Positions 55,248 to 64,000 of a stretch of 64,000 nucleotides of DNA are shown here, piece after piece. The DNA comes from Humibacter ginsenosidimutans (GTDB lineage: Bacteria > Actinomycetota > Actinomycetes > Actinomycetales > Microbacteriaceae). The stretch lies in NCBI RefSeq assembly GCF_007859675.1, contig NZ_CP042305.1, forward strand, positions 62,001 to 126,000, given 5' to 3'. The first letter of the stretch is position 1. Every line of letters starts with the position of its first letter. A program made the position numbers and the translations under genes. The notes beneath the pieces were generated by a model. It saw only the letters and a list, made by a program, of their open reading frames with translations. It did no database searches and had not been told where the DNA came from.

Positions 55248-56021
55248 ATGGCCGACGTTCTGACCAAATCGAACCCGGATGCCCCACCTCTCTTCTTCGA
55301 GGCAGAGGCTGCCGGACTTCGCTGGCTGTCGGCGGCGCGCGGCGCGCGCATCGTCCGCGTGATCGACGTCGCACCCGGCCGCATCGATCTCGAACGCATC
55401 GCCTCCGTGCGCCCCTCGGCGGATGCCGCGCGCGACTTCGGTGCTGCGCTGGCCGTCACGCACGATGCAGGTGCTGAGGCATTCGGCGCGCCGCCCGACG
55501 GATGGACCGGCCCCCTCTTCATCGGCCGCCGTCCGTTGCGCGCCGCACACGAGCGCGCCTGGGGCGTGTTCTACGCGCGCGATCGCGTGCTCCCGTATCT
55601 CGAACTCGCGATCGAGGCGGGCGGGATCGGCCGCGGACAGGCATCCATCGTGCGTCAGGCGTGCGACGAGATCGCGGCCGGCGTGTTCGATGACGGCGAA
55701 CCGCCTGCGCGCATTCACGGCGATCTCTGGAACGGCAACGCGCTGTGGTCGCCAGAAGGCGTCGTGCTGATCGATCCGGCGGCGCACGGCGGTCACCGCG
55801 AAACCGACCTCGCCATGCTGGCCCTCTTCGGATGCCCGTACCTCGACGACATCGTGGCCGGCTACGAGTCGGCACATCCGCTGCGAGCCGGCTGGCGCGA
55901 CCGTGTTCCCCTGCACCAGCTGCACCCGCTCGCCGTGCACGCAGCGAGCCACGGTCGGGGCTACGGCGACGCGCTGGCGGATGCCGCTGCCCGAGTCATC
56001 GCGCTCGCCGACACCCTCTGA
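55248..56021 (+). CDS. fructosamine kinase-family protein
   Basis: A 257-residue protein of the fructosamine kinase group: DPAAHGGHRETDLAML and ARIHGDLWNGNALW carry the kinase catalytic and metal residues; LGVFYARDRVLPYLELA-like WGVFYARDRVLPYLEL follows the family. It phosphorylates ketoamine (Amadori) adducts so that they fall off proteins. Leaderless start at MADVLTKS. Confidence 0.85.
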   Translation: MADVLTKSNPDAPPLFFEAEAAGLRWLSAARGARIVRVIDVAPGRIDLERIASVRPSADAARDFGAALAVTHDAGAEAFGAPPDGWTGPLFIGRRPLRAAHERAWGVFYARDRVLPYLELAIEAGGIGRGQASIVRQACDEIAAGVFDDGEPPARIHGDLWNGNALWSPEGVVLIDPAAHGGHRETDLAMLALFGCPYLDDIVAGYESAHPLRAGWRDRVPLHQLHPLAVHAASHGRGYGDALADAAARVIALADTL

Positions 56022-56055
56022 CCGGCACTACCACAGCCTCGACAACCCCCTCTGC

Positions 56056-56061
56056 TAGGAT
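56056..56061 (+). promoter_or_regulatory. -10 element for pnp
   Basis: TAGGAT; start predicted near 56068, giving a leader of about 240 bases. Confidence 0.45.
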
Positions 56062-56067
56062 CGTCAC

Positions 56068-56308
56068 GGTTCGATAACCACACGAAAACTCGCTATGCGT
56101 AGCCGGCAGGCTGCTGGTCCTCGGTGGTGGAATCCCAACCGCACTCTTCAAACGGCGTCGTTTCGCGCTGTGAAGGTCGGATGGTGTTTTTCTACTGATG
56201 GCCGGCGCGGAGCCCATGTCGCTCGGTCACGCCTGTTTCTCCGGCACCGCACGGCGAGTGCGTCATGTCCACACGGGACGACGCACGAACAAAGGAGAAG
56301 AGACCTTA
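56068..56308 (+). other. structured leader of pnp mRNA with hairpin before the ribosome site
   Basis: Contains AAACG/CGTTT near 56150 and a strong stem at 56258-56286: GTGCGTC pairs with GACGCAC and GTCC with GGAC around a five-base loop, two bases bulged. It ends four bases before AAAGGAGAAG. Position and form resemble the autoregulated pnp leader known from Escherichia coli. Confidence 0.5.
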
Positions 56309-58606
<2,298 letters not shown>

Positions 58607-58620
58607 TCCGCTTCATTCGC

Positions 58621-58661
58621 GAACGCGCCCGCTGCGACCACAGGTCGTGGCGGGCGCGTTC
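58621..58661 (+). terminator. terminator after pnp
   Basis: A 12-bp perfect stem (GAACGCGCCCGC) with an inner CGACC/GGTCG stem; CCGTCTGTCC follows. Confidence 0.6.
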
Positions 58662-58814
58662 CGTCTGTCCGGGCGGTGCGCCGGCTCTCGCATCCACGTG
58701 CACACCCGGCGGAAGCCGCACTGACGGGGAGCGGAGAAGTTTCCAAAGATTTGGTAACGGTTCAATCGTTTCGACCGGGGTGCGGCCGGGCTGTCCACTA
58801 CGCTCACTCACATA

Positions 58815-58842
58815 GATGTGACGTGGCATCCCGCGTCACATC
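58815..58842. promoter_or_regulatory. 9-bp inverted repeat GATGTGACG-N10-CGTCACATC
   Basis: A perfect dyad just downstream of a TACGCT (58799) that could be a -10, in the gap before the AKR-like gene. Operator or leader hairpin. Confidence 0.35.
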
Positions 58843-58874
58843 GGCTCGCGGGGGGCTGAGGAGCTGGAGGGGTC

Positions 58875-59921
58875 ATGGCGCAGGCATATCCTGTGCGTGC
58901 CAGTGAGCATGTGAACGGGGGAGCGACGGGCATCGGACCGGTGTTCGATGCACCGATCGCTACGGCCGAGTACGACGGTGTCGCGACGGCGCCGATGTCG
59001 ATCGTCGCGCCGAGGCGTCTGGGGGAGACCGACCTCGCCGTCTATCCGCTCGCGTTGGGAACGGCTGCGCTCGCGCGCGCGGCCGACACCGACGCCGCCC
59101 AGGCCGTGCTCGACCGCTACGTGCACTTCGGCGGCAACCTGATCGTCACGTCACAGGCGCACGAACGCGGTCTCGGCAACGCGATCGTCGGCGGCTGGAT
59201 GCATCGCCGCGACCTCCGCGACCACCTCTTCATCGACCTGCGCATCGGTTCGGGCTCCGAGAGCCCAGGTCTCGGCCAGATCAACGTGGTGAGGTCGGTC
59301 GAGTCCGCACTGATGCGGCTCGGCACCGACCACGTCGACGTGCTGACCCTCGAGGGTCCGGATGCCGATGTCGCTCTCGCCGACACGTTGGCGACCGTCG
59401 AATGGCTGATCGACACGGGCAAAGTGCGGCACATCGGATTCTCCGGGTTCTCGGCCGACAGCCTGCTCGAGGCGCGCGTGCTCTCCTCGTCCGGTCTGCC
59501 GAAGGTGGCGCTCGTCGAGGTTCCGTACAGCCTGATGAACCGCGGCGACTTCGAGCGCGACCTGCGCATCGTGACGGCGGCCCAGTCGCTGGGCGTGCTG
59601 CCGACGGGTCCGCTCGCACACGGCTTCCTCACCGGCGCCTACCGTTCGCGTTCGCGATTGGATGCCGCGGCCCGCACCGCGGGCGTCGCCGGGTTCCTCG
59701 GGCGTCGCGGCAACCGCGTGCTGCAGGTGCTCGACAGGGTGGCGGCGCTTCACGACAGCACCATGGCGACGGTCGCCGTCGCGTGGCTGCTCGCGAAGCG
59801 GGGCGTGGTCGCCCCCATCGTCAACGTGGCGTCGGCGGTCGAGGTCGACGACCTCATGGCCGCGTGCAGTCTGCGCCTGAGCCGCAGCGACATGCTCGAA
59901 CTCGATCGCGCGTCCGAGTAG
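58875..59921 (+). CDS. aldo/keto reductase-like protein without catalytic tetrad
   Basis: A 348-residue AKR-fold protein with a 45-residue N-terminal extension. Where active AKRs have the tetrad Asp-Tyr-Lys-His (FIDTADVYG, ATK, LHxPD), this protein reads LIVTSQAHE, IDLRIG and LTLEGPD, that is Val-His-Arg-Glu. Other AKR landmarks such as VRHIGFSGFSADSLLEAR and GPLAHGFLTGAYRS are kept. It cannot be a normal reductase; a cofactor-binding or regulatory role is possible. GGAGGGG precedes the ATG. Confidence 0.85.
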   Translation: MAQAYPVRASEHVNGGATGIGPVFDAPIATAEYDGVATAPMSIVAPRRLGETDLAVYPLALGTAALARAADTDAAQAVLDRYVHFGGNLIVTSQAHERGLGNAIVGGWMHRRDLRDHLFIDLRIGSGSESPGLGQINVVRSVESALMRLGTDHVDVLTLEGPDADVALADTLATVEWLIDTGKVRHIGFSGFSADSLLEARVLSSSGLPKVALVEVPYSLMNRGDFERDLRIVTAAQSLGVLPTGPLAHGFLTGAYRSRSRLDAAARTAGVAGFLGRRGNRVLQVLDRVAALHDSTMATVAVAWLLAKRGVVAPIVNVASAVEVDDLMAACSLRLSRSDMLELDRASE

Positions 59922-59976
59922 TAGTCGTCGTCGCAGCGTTCGCGGAAGCAGGCCGGCCGTCCGGCCGCGAACGCGG

Positions 59977-60555
59977 TCAGCCGAGCAGCCGCTCCGACAT
60001 GCGGCGCAGCGAGGCCTCCGAGGCGACCGGGTCTGCGACCGGGCCGCCGCCGAACGCGCCGTCGCGCGCGAGCAGGAGGTCGTCTGCGGCGTCTTCCGGG
60101 TTCGGTGTTCCGGCCGCGGTGAACAGCTCCACGAGGGTGGAACGCAGCCACGTGCGCCAGGCGGCGACGGCGGGGGTGACGGGGCCGGAGGCATCCAGCT
60201 GCGAGGTCGCGGCGTTGATGAACGGGCACCCGTGGTAGCCGGGGCGGTGCGACTCCGCGACGAAGCCGTCGACGATGAAGCGGACGATTGCCGCAGGGTC
60301 GCTGGTGCGCTCGCGCTCGGCGGCCACGGCATCCTGCGCCAGTGCTGTTCGCCCGTCGATGAACGCGGCGATGAGCAGGTCCTTCGACCGGTAGTGCTTG
60401 TAGAAGGTCGCCTTCGTCACGTGTGACTGCGCGATGATGCGGTCAACGCCGACGGTGTGCACGCCCTCGTCATAGAACAGGCGGTCCGCGGTGTTCAGAA
60501 TCTTGATCTTCGCCGGCGCGGGTGGGCGTGGGGCGATGGCGCTCTGATCAGGCAT
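59977..60555 (-). CDS. TetR-family regulator
   Basis: A 192-residue TetR protein: IKILNTADRLFYDEGVHTVG, then VDRIIAQSHVTKATFYKHYR as the recognition region, and GYHGCPFINAATSQ in the ligand domain. The last motif, with Cys in CPF, is that of the NemR/AcuR-like electrophile sensors. GAGGAG lies before the ATG at 60555. TATACT on the minus strand at 60620-60625 is its promoter, with a GACAA-N6-TTGTC dyad just upstream for autoregulation. Confidence 0.88.
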   Translation of the reverse strand: MPDQSAIAPRPPAPAKIKILNTADRLFYDEGVHTVGVDRIIAQSHVTKATFYKHYRSKDLLIAAFIDGRTALAQDAVAAERERTSDPAAIVRFIVDGFVAESHRPGYHGCPFINAATSQLDASGPVTPAVAAWRTWLRSTLVELFTAAGTPNPEDAADDLLLARDGAFGGGPVADPVASEASLRRMSERLLG

Positions 60556-60619
60556 CCGGCGCTCCTCAACTCTTGTGGGTGGGTCTGCTCCACGACGAGT
60601 GACGTCGGAGATTGGTGTC

Positions 60620-60649
60620 AGTATATAGGGGTAGACAATCATGTTTGTC
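60620..60649 (-). promoter_or_regulatory. promoter and operator of the TetR gene
   Basis: TATACT (60620-60625) as -10 and a dyad GACAA-N6-TTGTC (60634-60649) over the -35 position. Confidence 0.5.
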
Positions 60650-60685
60650 CTCAAGAATGCGGACAAGATTCTCAGGGTTCGGAAG

Positions 60686-60930
60686 CGACGATCGCGGCCA
60701 TGTCGTTCACCGACTTGATCGGGTTGCCGAACACCGCGAGCGTTCCTCCTGCAAGCCTCAATCGCCGATATCGTCGCCGCGCGACTCATCGACTCAATCG
60801 GCCTGCCGGAGAAACGCGAGCGTTCCTCCTGCAAGCCTCAATCGCCGATATCCTCGCCGCGCGACTCATCGACTCAATCGGCCTGCCGGAGAAACGCGAG
60901 CGTTCCTCCTGCAAGCCTCAATCGCCGATA
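60686..60930. repeat. 80-base tandem repeats before pepR
   Basis: Two complete units (60735-60814 and 60815-60894) differ at one base, a third partial unit fills 60895-60930 and a diverged unit precedes them (60686-60734). The word CGTTCCTCCTGCAAGCC recurs at 60741, 60821 and 60901. At the same point in each unit stands TATCGT, TATCCT or TAGTCT, the last being the likely pepR -10. The 60556-60940 gap holds nothing else except the TetR promoter region. Confidence 0.85.
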
Positions 60931-60934
60931 GTCT
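60929..60934 (+). promoter_or_regulatory. -10 element for pepR, leaderless, at the end of the last repeat
   Basis: TAGTCT-N7-ATG; GAAGGGG in the gap may also serve as a ribosome site. Confidence 0.5.
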
Positions 60935-60941
60935 GAAGGGG

Positions 60942-62306
60942 ATGAACGGCGCCGTTGACCTCCCCCTTGACCGTGCCGATCTGACGTTCGCCGCGTCCGG
61001 CGACGCACTTGTCTCCCGCTCCGTCCTGCCCAGCGGCGTGCGGGTGCTGAGCGAACACGTGCCCGGCGTGCGCAGCGCGACGATCGGGTTCTGGTTCGGT
61101 GTCGGGTCCAGAGACGAGACCGGTCTCGTGCCGGGCCCGTCGGGCCATGCGGCCAGCTTCGGCTCGACCCACTTCCTCGAGCATCTGCTCTTCAAGGGCA
61201 CGCGCGACCGCACCGCTTTCGACATCGCGATCTCCTTCGACGCGGTCGGCGGCGAGCACAACGCGCTCACGGCGAAAGAGCAGACCTGCTACTACGCCAA
61301 GGTGCAGGACCGCGACCTCTCGATGGCCACCGAGGTGCTCGCCGACATGGTGACCTCGTCGCTGCTCGACGCGACCGACTTCGAGAACGAGCGCGGCGTC
61401 ATCCTCGAAGAGCTGGCCATGGCGGAGGACGACCCGGCCGACGCGGTCAACGAGCGGTTCTTCTCCGCAGTCTTGGGCGACCATCCCGTCGCCAGGCCCA
61501 TCGGCGGCAACCCCGACACCATCAACGCCGCGACGAGGGATGCCGTCTGGCAGCACTATCAGGCGAACTACCGTCCGCAAGACCTCGTGGTGGCTGCCGC
61601 CGGCGCTGTCGACCACGGTCGCCTCGTCGCCGACGTGGAGCGCGCCCTCGCGGCGGGTGGATGGCCGATGCACCAGGCAGGAAGCCCGGTGGAGCGGCGC
61701 GGCAGATCGGACGCGGCGATCGACGGCGGTAGCCCGCTCGTCACCGTCAGGCGCCCGATCGAACAGACGCACCTCGTGATCGGCACGCCCGGCCTGCGCG
61801 CCACCGACGACGCCCGCATCACGATGAGCGTGCTCAACGCCGTGCTCGGCGGCGGCATGTCGAGCCGTCTCTTCCAAGAGGTCCGCGAGAAGCGCGGCCT
61901 GGCCTACTCCGTGTATTCGTTCGCGGCCGGCTACTCCGACACCGGCGTGTTCGGCATGTACGCAGCATGCGCGCCGCAGAAGACGCGCTCGGTCGCCTCG
62001 ATCATGGTCGACGAACTGCAGAGGCTTGCGGCCGATGGCATCTCCCACGAAGAGCTCGCCCGCGCCGTCGGGCAACTCTCGGGTGGGTCGGCGCTCGCCC
62101 TCGAGGACTCCGACACTCGCATGACCCGACTCGGCAGGTCCGAGCTCAGCATCGGCGAATTCTCCGACCTCGACGAGACGTTGCGTCGCATCGCCCTGGT
62201 CACCGCAGACGACGTGCGCGACCTCGCGCACCGACTCGCCTCCCGCCCCCTCACCATTGCCGCGGTCGGAGCCGTCGATGACGACGTGCTCTCCGGTCTG
62301 GTCTGA
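60942..62306 (+). CDS. pepR: M16-family zinc peptidase
   Basis: A 454-residue processing-peptidase-like protein. The inverted zinc motif HxxEH is in THFLEHLLFKGT (His77, Glu80, His81) with the third ligand about 75 residues on. The C-terminal half has GGGMSSRLFQEVREKRGLAY and the usual M16 paired domain. It follows pnp in many actinobacteria, here with the AKR-like and TetR genes inserted. The ATG MNGAVDLPL start is leaderless. Confidence 0.9.
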   Translation: MNGAVDLPLDRADLTFAASGDALVSRSVLPSGVRVLSEHVPGVRSATIGFWFGVGSRDETGLVPGPSGHAASFGSTHFLEHLLFKGTRDRTAFDIAISFDAVGGEHNALTAKEQTCYYAKVQDRDLSMATEVLADMVTSSLLDATDFENERGVILEELAMAEDDPADAVNERFFSAVLGDHPVARPIGGNPDTINAATRDAVWQHYQANYRPQDLVVAAAGAVDHGRLVADVERALAAGGWPMHQAGSPVERRGRSDAAIDGGSPLVTVRRPIEQTHLVIGTPGLRATDDARITMSVLNAVLGGGMSSRLFQEVREKRGLAYSVYSFAAGYSDTGVFGMYAACAPQKTRSVASIMVDELQRLAADGISHEELARAVGQLSGGSALALEDSDTRMTRLGRSELSIGEFSDLDETLRRIALVTADDVRDLAHRLASRPLTIAAVGAVDDDVLSGLV

Positions 62307-62325
62307 ACCGAAGGATCCACCCGTT

Positions 62326-62928
62326 TTGCCCCACTACCTCTACCTCGTGCGCCACGGAGAACAACAGGATGCCGAGCACGGCATGCCGGACGGCCCGCTT
62401 TCGGGCCGCGGCAAGCGTCAGGCGACGCTGATCGCCGAGCGGCTCAGCGGCATCCCGTTCACCTCGATGTACCACTCGCCGCTGCGGCGAGCCGAGGAGA
62501 CGGCGAAGATCATGGCACACCGCCTGCCGGCGCTCTCGCCCGAACCGTCGAGCCTGCTCTTCGACTGCATCCCCTCAGGGCCGACACCCGACATGCCCAA
62601 GGCGTTCGAGTCGTTCTTCGGAGGCGTCACCGAGGCGGAGATCGAGGCGGGGAGTGCGCAGATGGCGGATGCCGTCGACGAGTTCCTCACACCGGCACGG
62701 GGCGATCGTCACGACCTGCTCATCACGCACAACTTCGTCATCGGCTGGTTCGTGCGCCACGTCTTCGACGCACCGGCATGGCGTTGGCTCGGGCTGAACC
62801 AGGCCAACTGCGGGCTGACCATCATTCGTGTCAGGTCGGCGAAACCACCCGTGCTCGTCGTGCACAACGACCTCGGGCACCTGCCCGTCGAGCTGCGCAC
62901 GGGAATGCCAGAGCTCCAGCCCGTGTGA
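62326..62928 (+). CDS. histidine phosphatase family protein
   Basis: A 200-residue phosphoglycerate-mutase-like protein with LVRHGEQQ at residues 6-13, the SPLRRAEETA segment and the second catalytic His in LITHNFVIGWFV. The TTG at 62326 is preceded by AAGGAT at 10 bases and gives the normal N-terminus (MPHYLYLVRHG); the in-frame ATG at 62257 would overlap pepR. Substrate unknown. It ends near the convergent GntR gene. Confidence 0.85.
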   Translation: MPHYLYLVRHGEQQDAEHGMPDGPLSGRGKRQATLIAERLSGIPFTSMYHSPLRRAEETAKIMAHRLPALSPEPSSLLFDCIPSGPTPDMPKAFESFFGGVTEAEIEAGSAQMADAVDEFLTPARGDRHDLLITHNFVIGWFVRHVFDAPAWRWLGLNQANCGLTIIRVRSAKPPVLVVHNDLGHLPVELRTGMPELQPV

Positions 62929-62931
62929 GCC

Positions 62932-63600
62932 TCAGCCCAGCAACTCCTTGAGAGTGTTCAGGTGGGCTCGGGTGAGCGACGCGGCCATCTCCGTGTCGCC
63001 GGAGGCAATGGCCTCGTAGATGTCGTCGTGCGTCGCCTGGTCGGCGTCGGTGCCGTGTCGGCCGCGAAGACGCAGCATGTCGATCATGGCCTCTCGGCTG
63101 CGTGGCGCGAAGTCGTCGAACAGCTCGAGCAGGATCGGGCTGTGCGCTGCGAGGAGGATTCCTCGGTGGAACTCGTGATCCGTGTCGACGTGCTCCTCGA
63201 TGTCCGAACGGTGGTCGTCGCGGCTGGCCAACGCCCGATGCAGGGACTGCAGCTCGGCGCGGGTGCGGCGTTCGGCGGCGAGAGCGGCTGCCTCGGTCTC
63301 GATGGCGATCCGCGCCTCGATGACCGCGACGATGTCGGCGCGCCGCAGCACGGCATCCCACGGCTCTGCGGCTTCGGCGGCGGAGACGAACACGCCGGCT
63401 CCCTGACGGGTGGTGAGAACGCCACGGCCCGCGAGCTGCCTGATCGCCTCGCGCACGGTGGAGCGGCCCACCCCGAGCTGCGGCGCGAGCGTGGTCTCGC
63501 CCGGCAGCTTGTCGCCCACCCGCCACTCGCCGCTCCTGATTCGGGACAGCAGCAGTTCTGCTGCCTGATCGGCGAGGGATTCGCGACGTACAAGGGACAT
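62932..63600 (-). CDS. GntR-family regulator, FadR/FCD type
   Basis: A 222-residue regulator: winged helix KLPGETTLAPQLGVGRSTVR with REAIRQLAGRGVL, and an all-helical FCD domain with the metal/acid residues in HVDTDHEFHRGI and THDDIYEAIASGD. FCD regulators bind organic acids. It is divergent from leuA. An inverted repeat ATCACG...CGTGAT (63615-63652) spans the gap and could be its operator. Confidence 0.88.
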   Translation of the reverse strand: MSLVRRESLADQAAELLLSRIRSGEWRVGDKLPGETTLAPQLGVGRSTVREAIRQLAGRGVLTTRQGAGVFVSAAEAAEPWDAVLRRADIVAVIEARIAIETEAAALAAERRTRAELQSLHRALASRDDHRSDIEEHVDTDHEFHRGILLAAHSPILLELFDDFAPRSREAMIDMLRLRGRHGTDADQATHDDIYEAIASGDTEMAASLTRAHLNTLKELLG

Positions 63601-63614
63601 GACGGCATTCTCTC

Positions 63615-63652
63615 ATCACGTCTACTGCTCTACTTGTCTGAGGAGTCGTGAT
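63615..63652. promoter_or_regulatory. candidate operator between gntR and leuA
   Basis: ATCACG (63615-63620) and CGTGAT (63647-63652) flank a pyrimidine-rich segment with TACTTGTCTGAGG; leuA's -10 overlaps the right arm. Confidence 0.35.
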
Positions 63653-63657
63653 AACCT
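63652..63657 (+). promoter_or_regulatory. -10 element for leuA, leaderless
   Basis: TAACCT-N5-ATG. Confidence 0.4.
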
Positions 63658-63662
63658 CGAGC

Positions 63663-64000
63663 ATGGTCAGCAGCGCATTCCCCACCATCGACACGCCTCA
63701 CGGTGCCGTCCCCGGCGACGCGGCGGCGTGGAATCGGCAGCGTCGCTCGCAGATGCCGTCGCACCGCTACCGCGACGTGTATTCACGGGTGCAGGTGCCC
63801 CTCACCGTGCGAGCGTGGCCGGACGCTCGCCTCACCACCGCGCCGTTGTGGGTGCCCGTCGATCTGCGGGACGGCAATCAGGCGCTGGCGGAGCCGATGG
63901 ATCCCGCCCGCAAGCGCCGCTTCTTCGAGCTGATGGTGGCGATGGGGTACAAGGAGATCGAGGTGGGCTATCCCTCCGCCTCGCAGACCGACTACGACTT
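63663..64000 (+). CDS. leuA: 2-isopropylmalate synthase, N-terminal part (continues past window)
   Basis: The first 112 residues of the leucine-pathway enzyme that condenses 2-oxoisovalerate with acetyl-CoA. The segment [18 protein letters not shown] (metal-binding RD region) and [18 protein letters not shown] are typical of the actinobacterial long LeuA. Leucine synthesis starts 10 kb from the leucine-degradation cluster. No leader peptide with leucine codons is visible because the start is leaderless. Confidence 0.93.
   Translation, partial: MVSSAFPTIDTPHGAVPGDAAAWNRQRRSQMPSHRYRDVYSRVQVPLTVRAWPDARLTTAPLWVPVDLRDGNQALAEPMDPARKRRFFELMVAMGYKEIEVGYPSASQTDYD

Noticed and set aside
58740..58800. 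c-di-AMP (ydaO-type) riboswitch before the AKR-like gene
   Set aside because: TTTGGTAACGGTTC recalls promoters of cell-wall genes, but the conserved riboswitch core is not visible and the gene is not of that class.
60735..60930. CRISPR or coding repeat
   Set aside because: 80-base direct repeats with no spacers; the period is not a multiple of three, so a repeat protein is excluded.

Overview
The window is high-GC actinobacterial chromosome, most likely from the family Microbacteriaceae. The evidence is the very strong G/C bias at third codon positions, the frequent GGATGCC-type Asp-Ala codon pairs, many leaderless starts (TANNNT, 5-8 bases, then ATG/GTG) and the gene content: PiT transporter, CYTH protein, S9 peptidase, pnp-pepR, bkd/acc cluster. 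No rRNA, tRNA, prophage, insertion sequence or CRISPR array was found. Most of the window is housekeeping and catabolic DNA, with several broken genes and some unexplained repeats.

Layout. 1-4.6 kb: end of a deoxyribose operon (SorC-type regulator, deoC, an aldehyde dehydrogenase and a dehydrogenase-like protein without a catalytic domain), then an SGNH hydrolase. 4.6-10.9 kb: csoR-macrodomain operon on the minus strand opposite an RbsD/FucU-like gene; small proteins (DUF6804, DUF488), a SNF2 helicase behind a roughly 200-base leader, a glyoxalase-fold protein behind a MerR-type promoter, an extremely acidic protein and a CYTH protein. 11-17 kb: phosphofructokinase with a DUF2087 protein, S9 oligopeptidase, aldo/keto reductase, methyltransferase and a small hypothetical. 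17-23.5 kb: transporters (APC permease, PiT phosphate transporter, uracil-type and purine-type nucleobase permeases). 23.5-31 kb: a 22-base tandem repeat array, a frameshifted aldehyde dehydrogenase, aspA, alpha/beta hydrolase, glycosyltransferase, FAD-linked oxidase and PrsW protease. 31-35 kb: divergent cluster (MFS exporter and CMD protein against HTH regulator, cupin and a deleted aldo/keto reductase). 35-40.6 kb: FKBP, MFS, apt, carboxylesterase, a membrane protein and rpsO.

40.8-53.3 kb holds a metallo-beta-lactamase/TetR pair with tandem operators and a branched-chain amino acid (leucine-type) degradation cluster: bkdA-bkdB-bkdC, a divergent TetR regulator with two clear operators, acyl-CoA carboxylase beta and alpha subunits, an acyl-CoA dehydrogenase (frameshifted), a MaoC hydratase and a CitE-type lyase. 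The enzymes would take branched-chain 2-oxo acids through isovaleryl-CoA and 3-methylcrotonyl-CoA to a CoA ester that is cleaved. 53.3-64 kb: YhhN, a hypothetical, VanZ and fructosamine kinase, then pnp with a structured leader, an aldo/keto reductase-like protein that has lost its catalytic tetrad, a TetR gene, an 80-base tandem repeat running into the promoter of the M16 peptidase pepR, a histidine phosphatase, a GntR regulator and the start of leuA.

The observations most worth following are the 80-base repeats before pepR, the 22-base array and its second occurrence near 55.2 kb, the two well-defined TetR operator pairs, the two +1 G frameshifts in G runs, the E2 subunit without a visible subunit-binding domain, and several proteins that keep a family fold but lack its catalytic residues.
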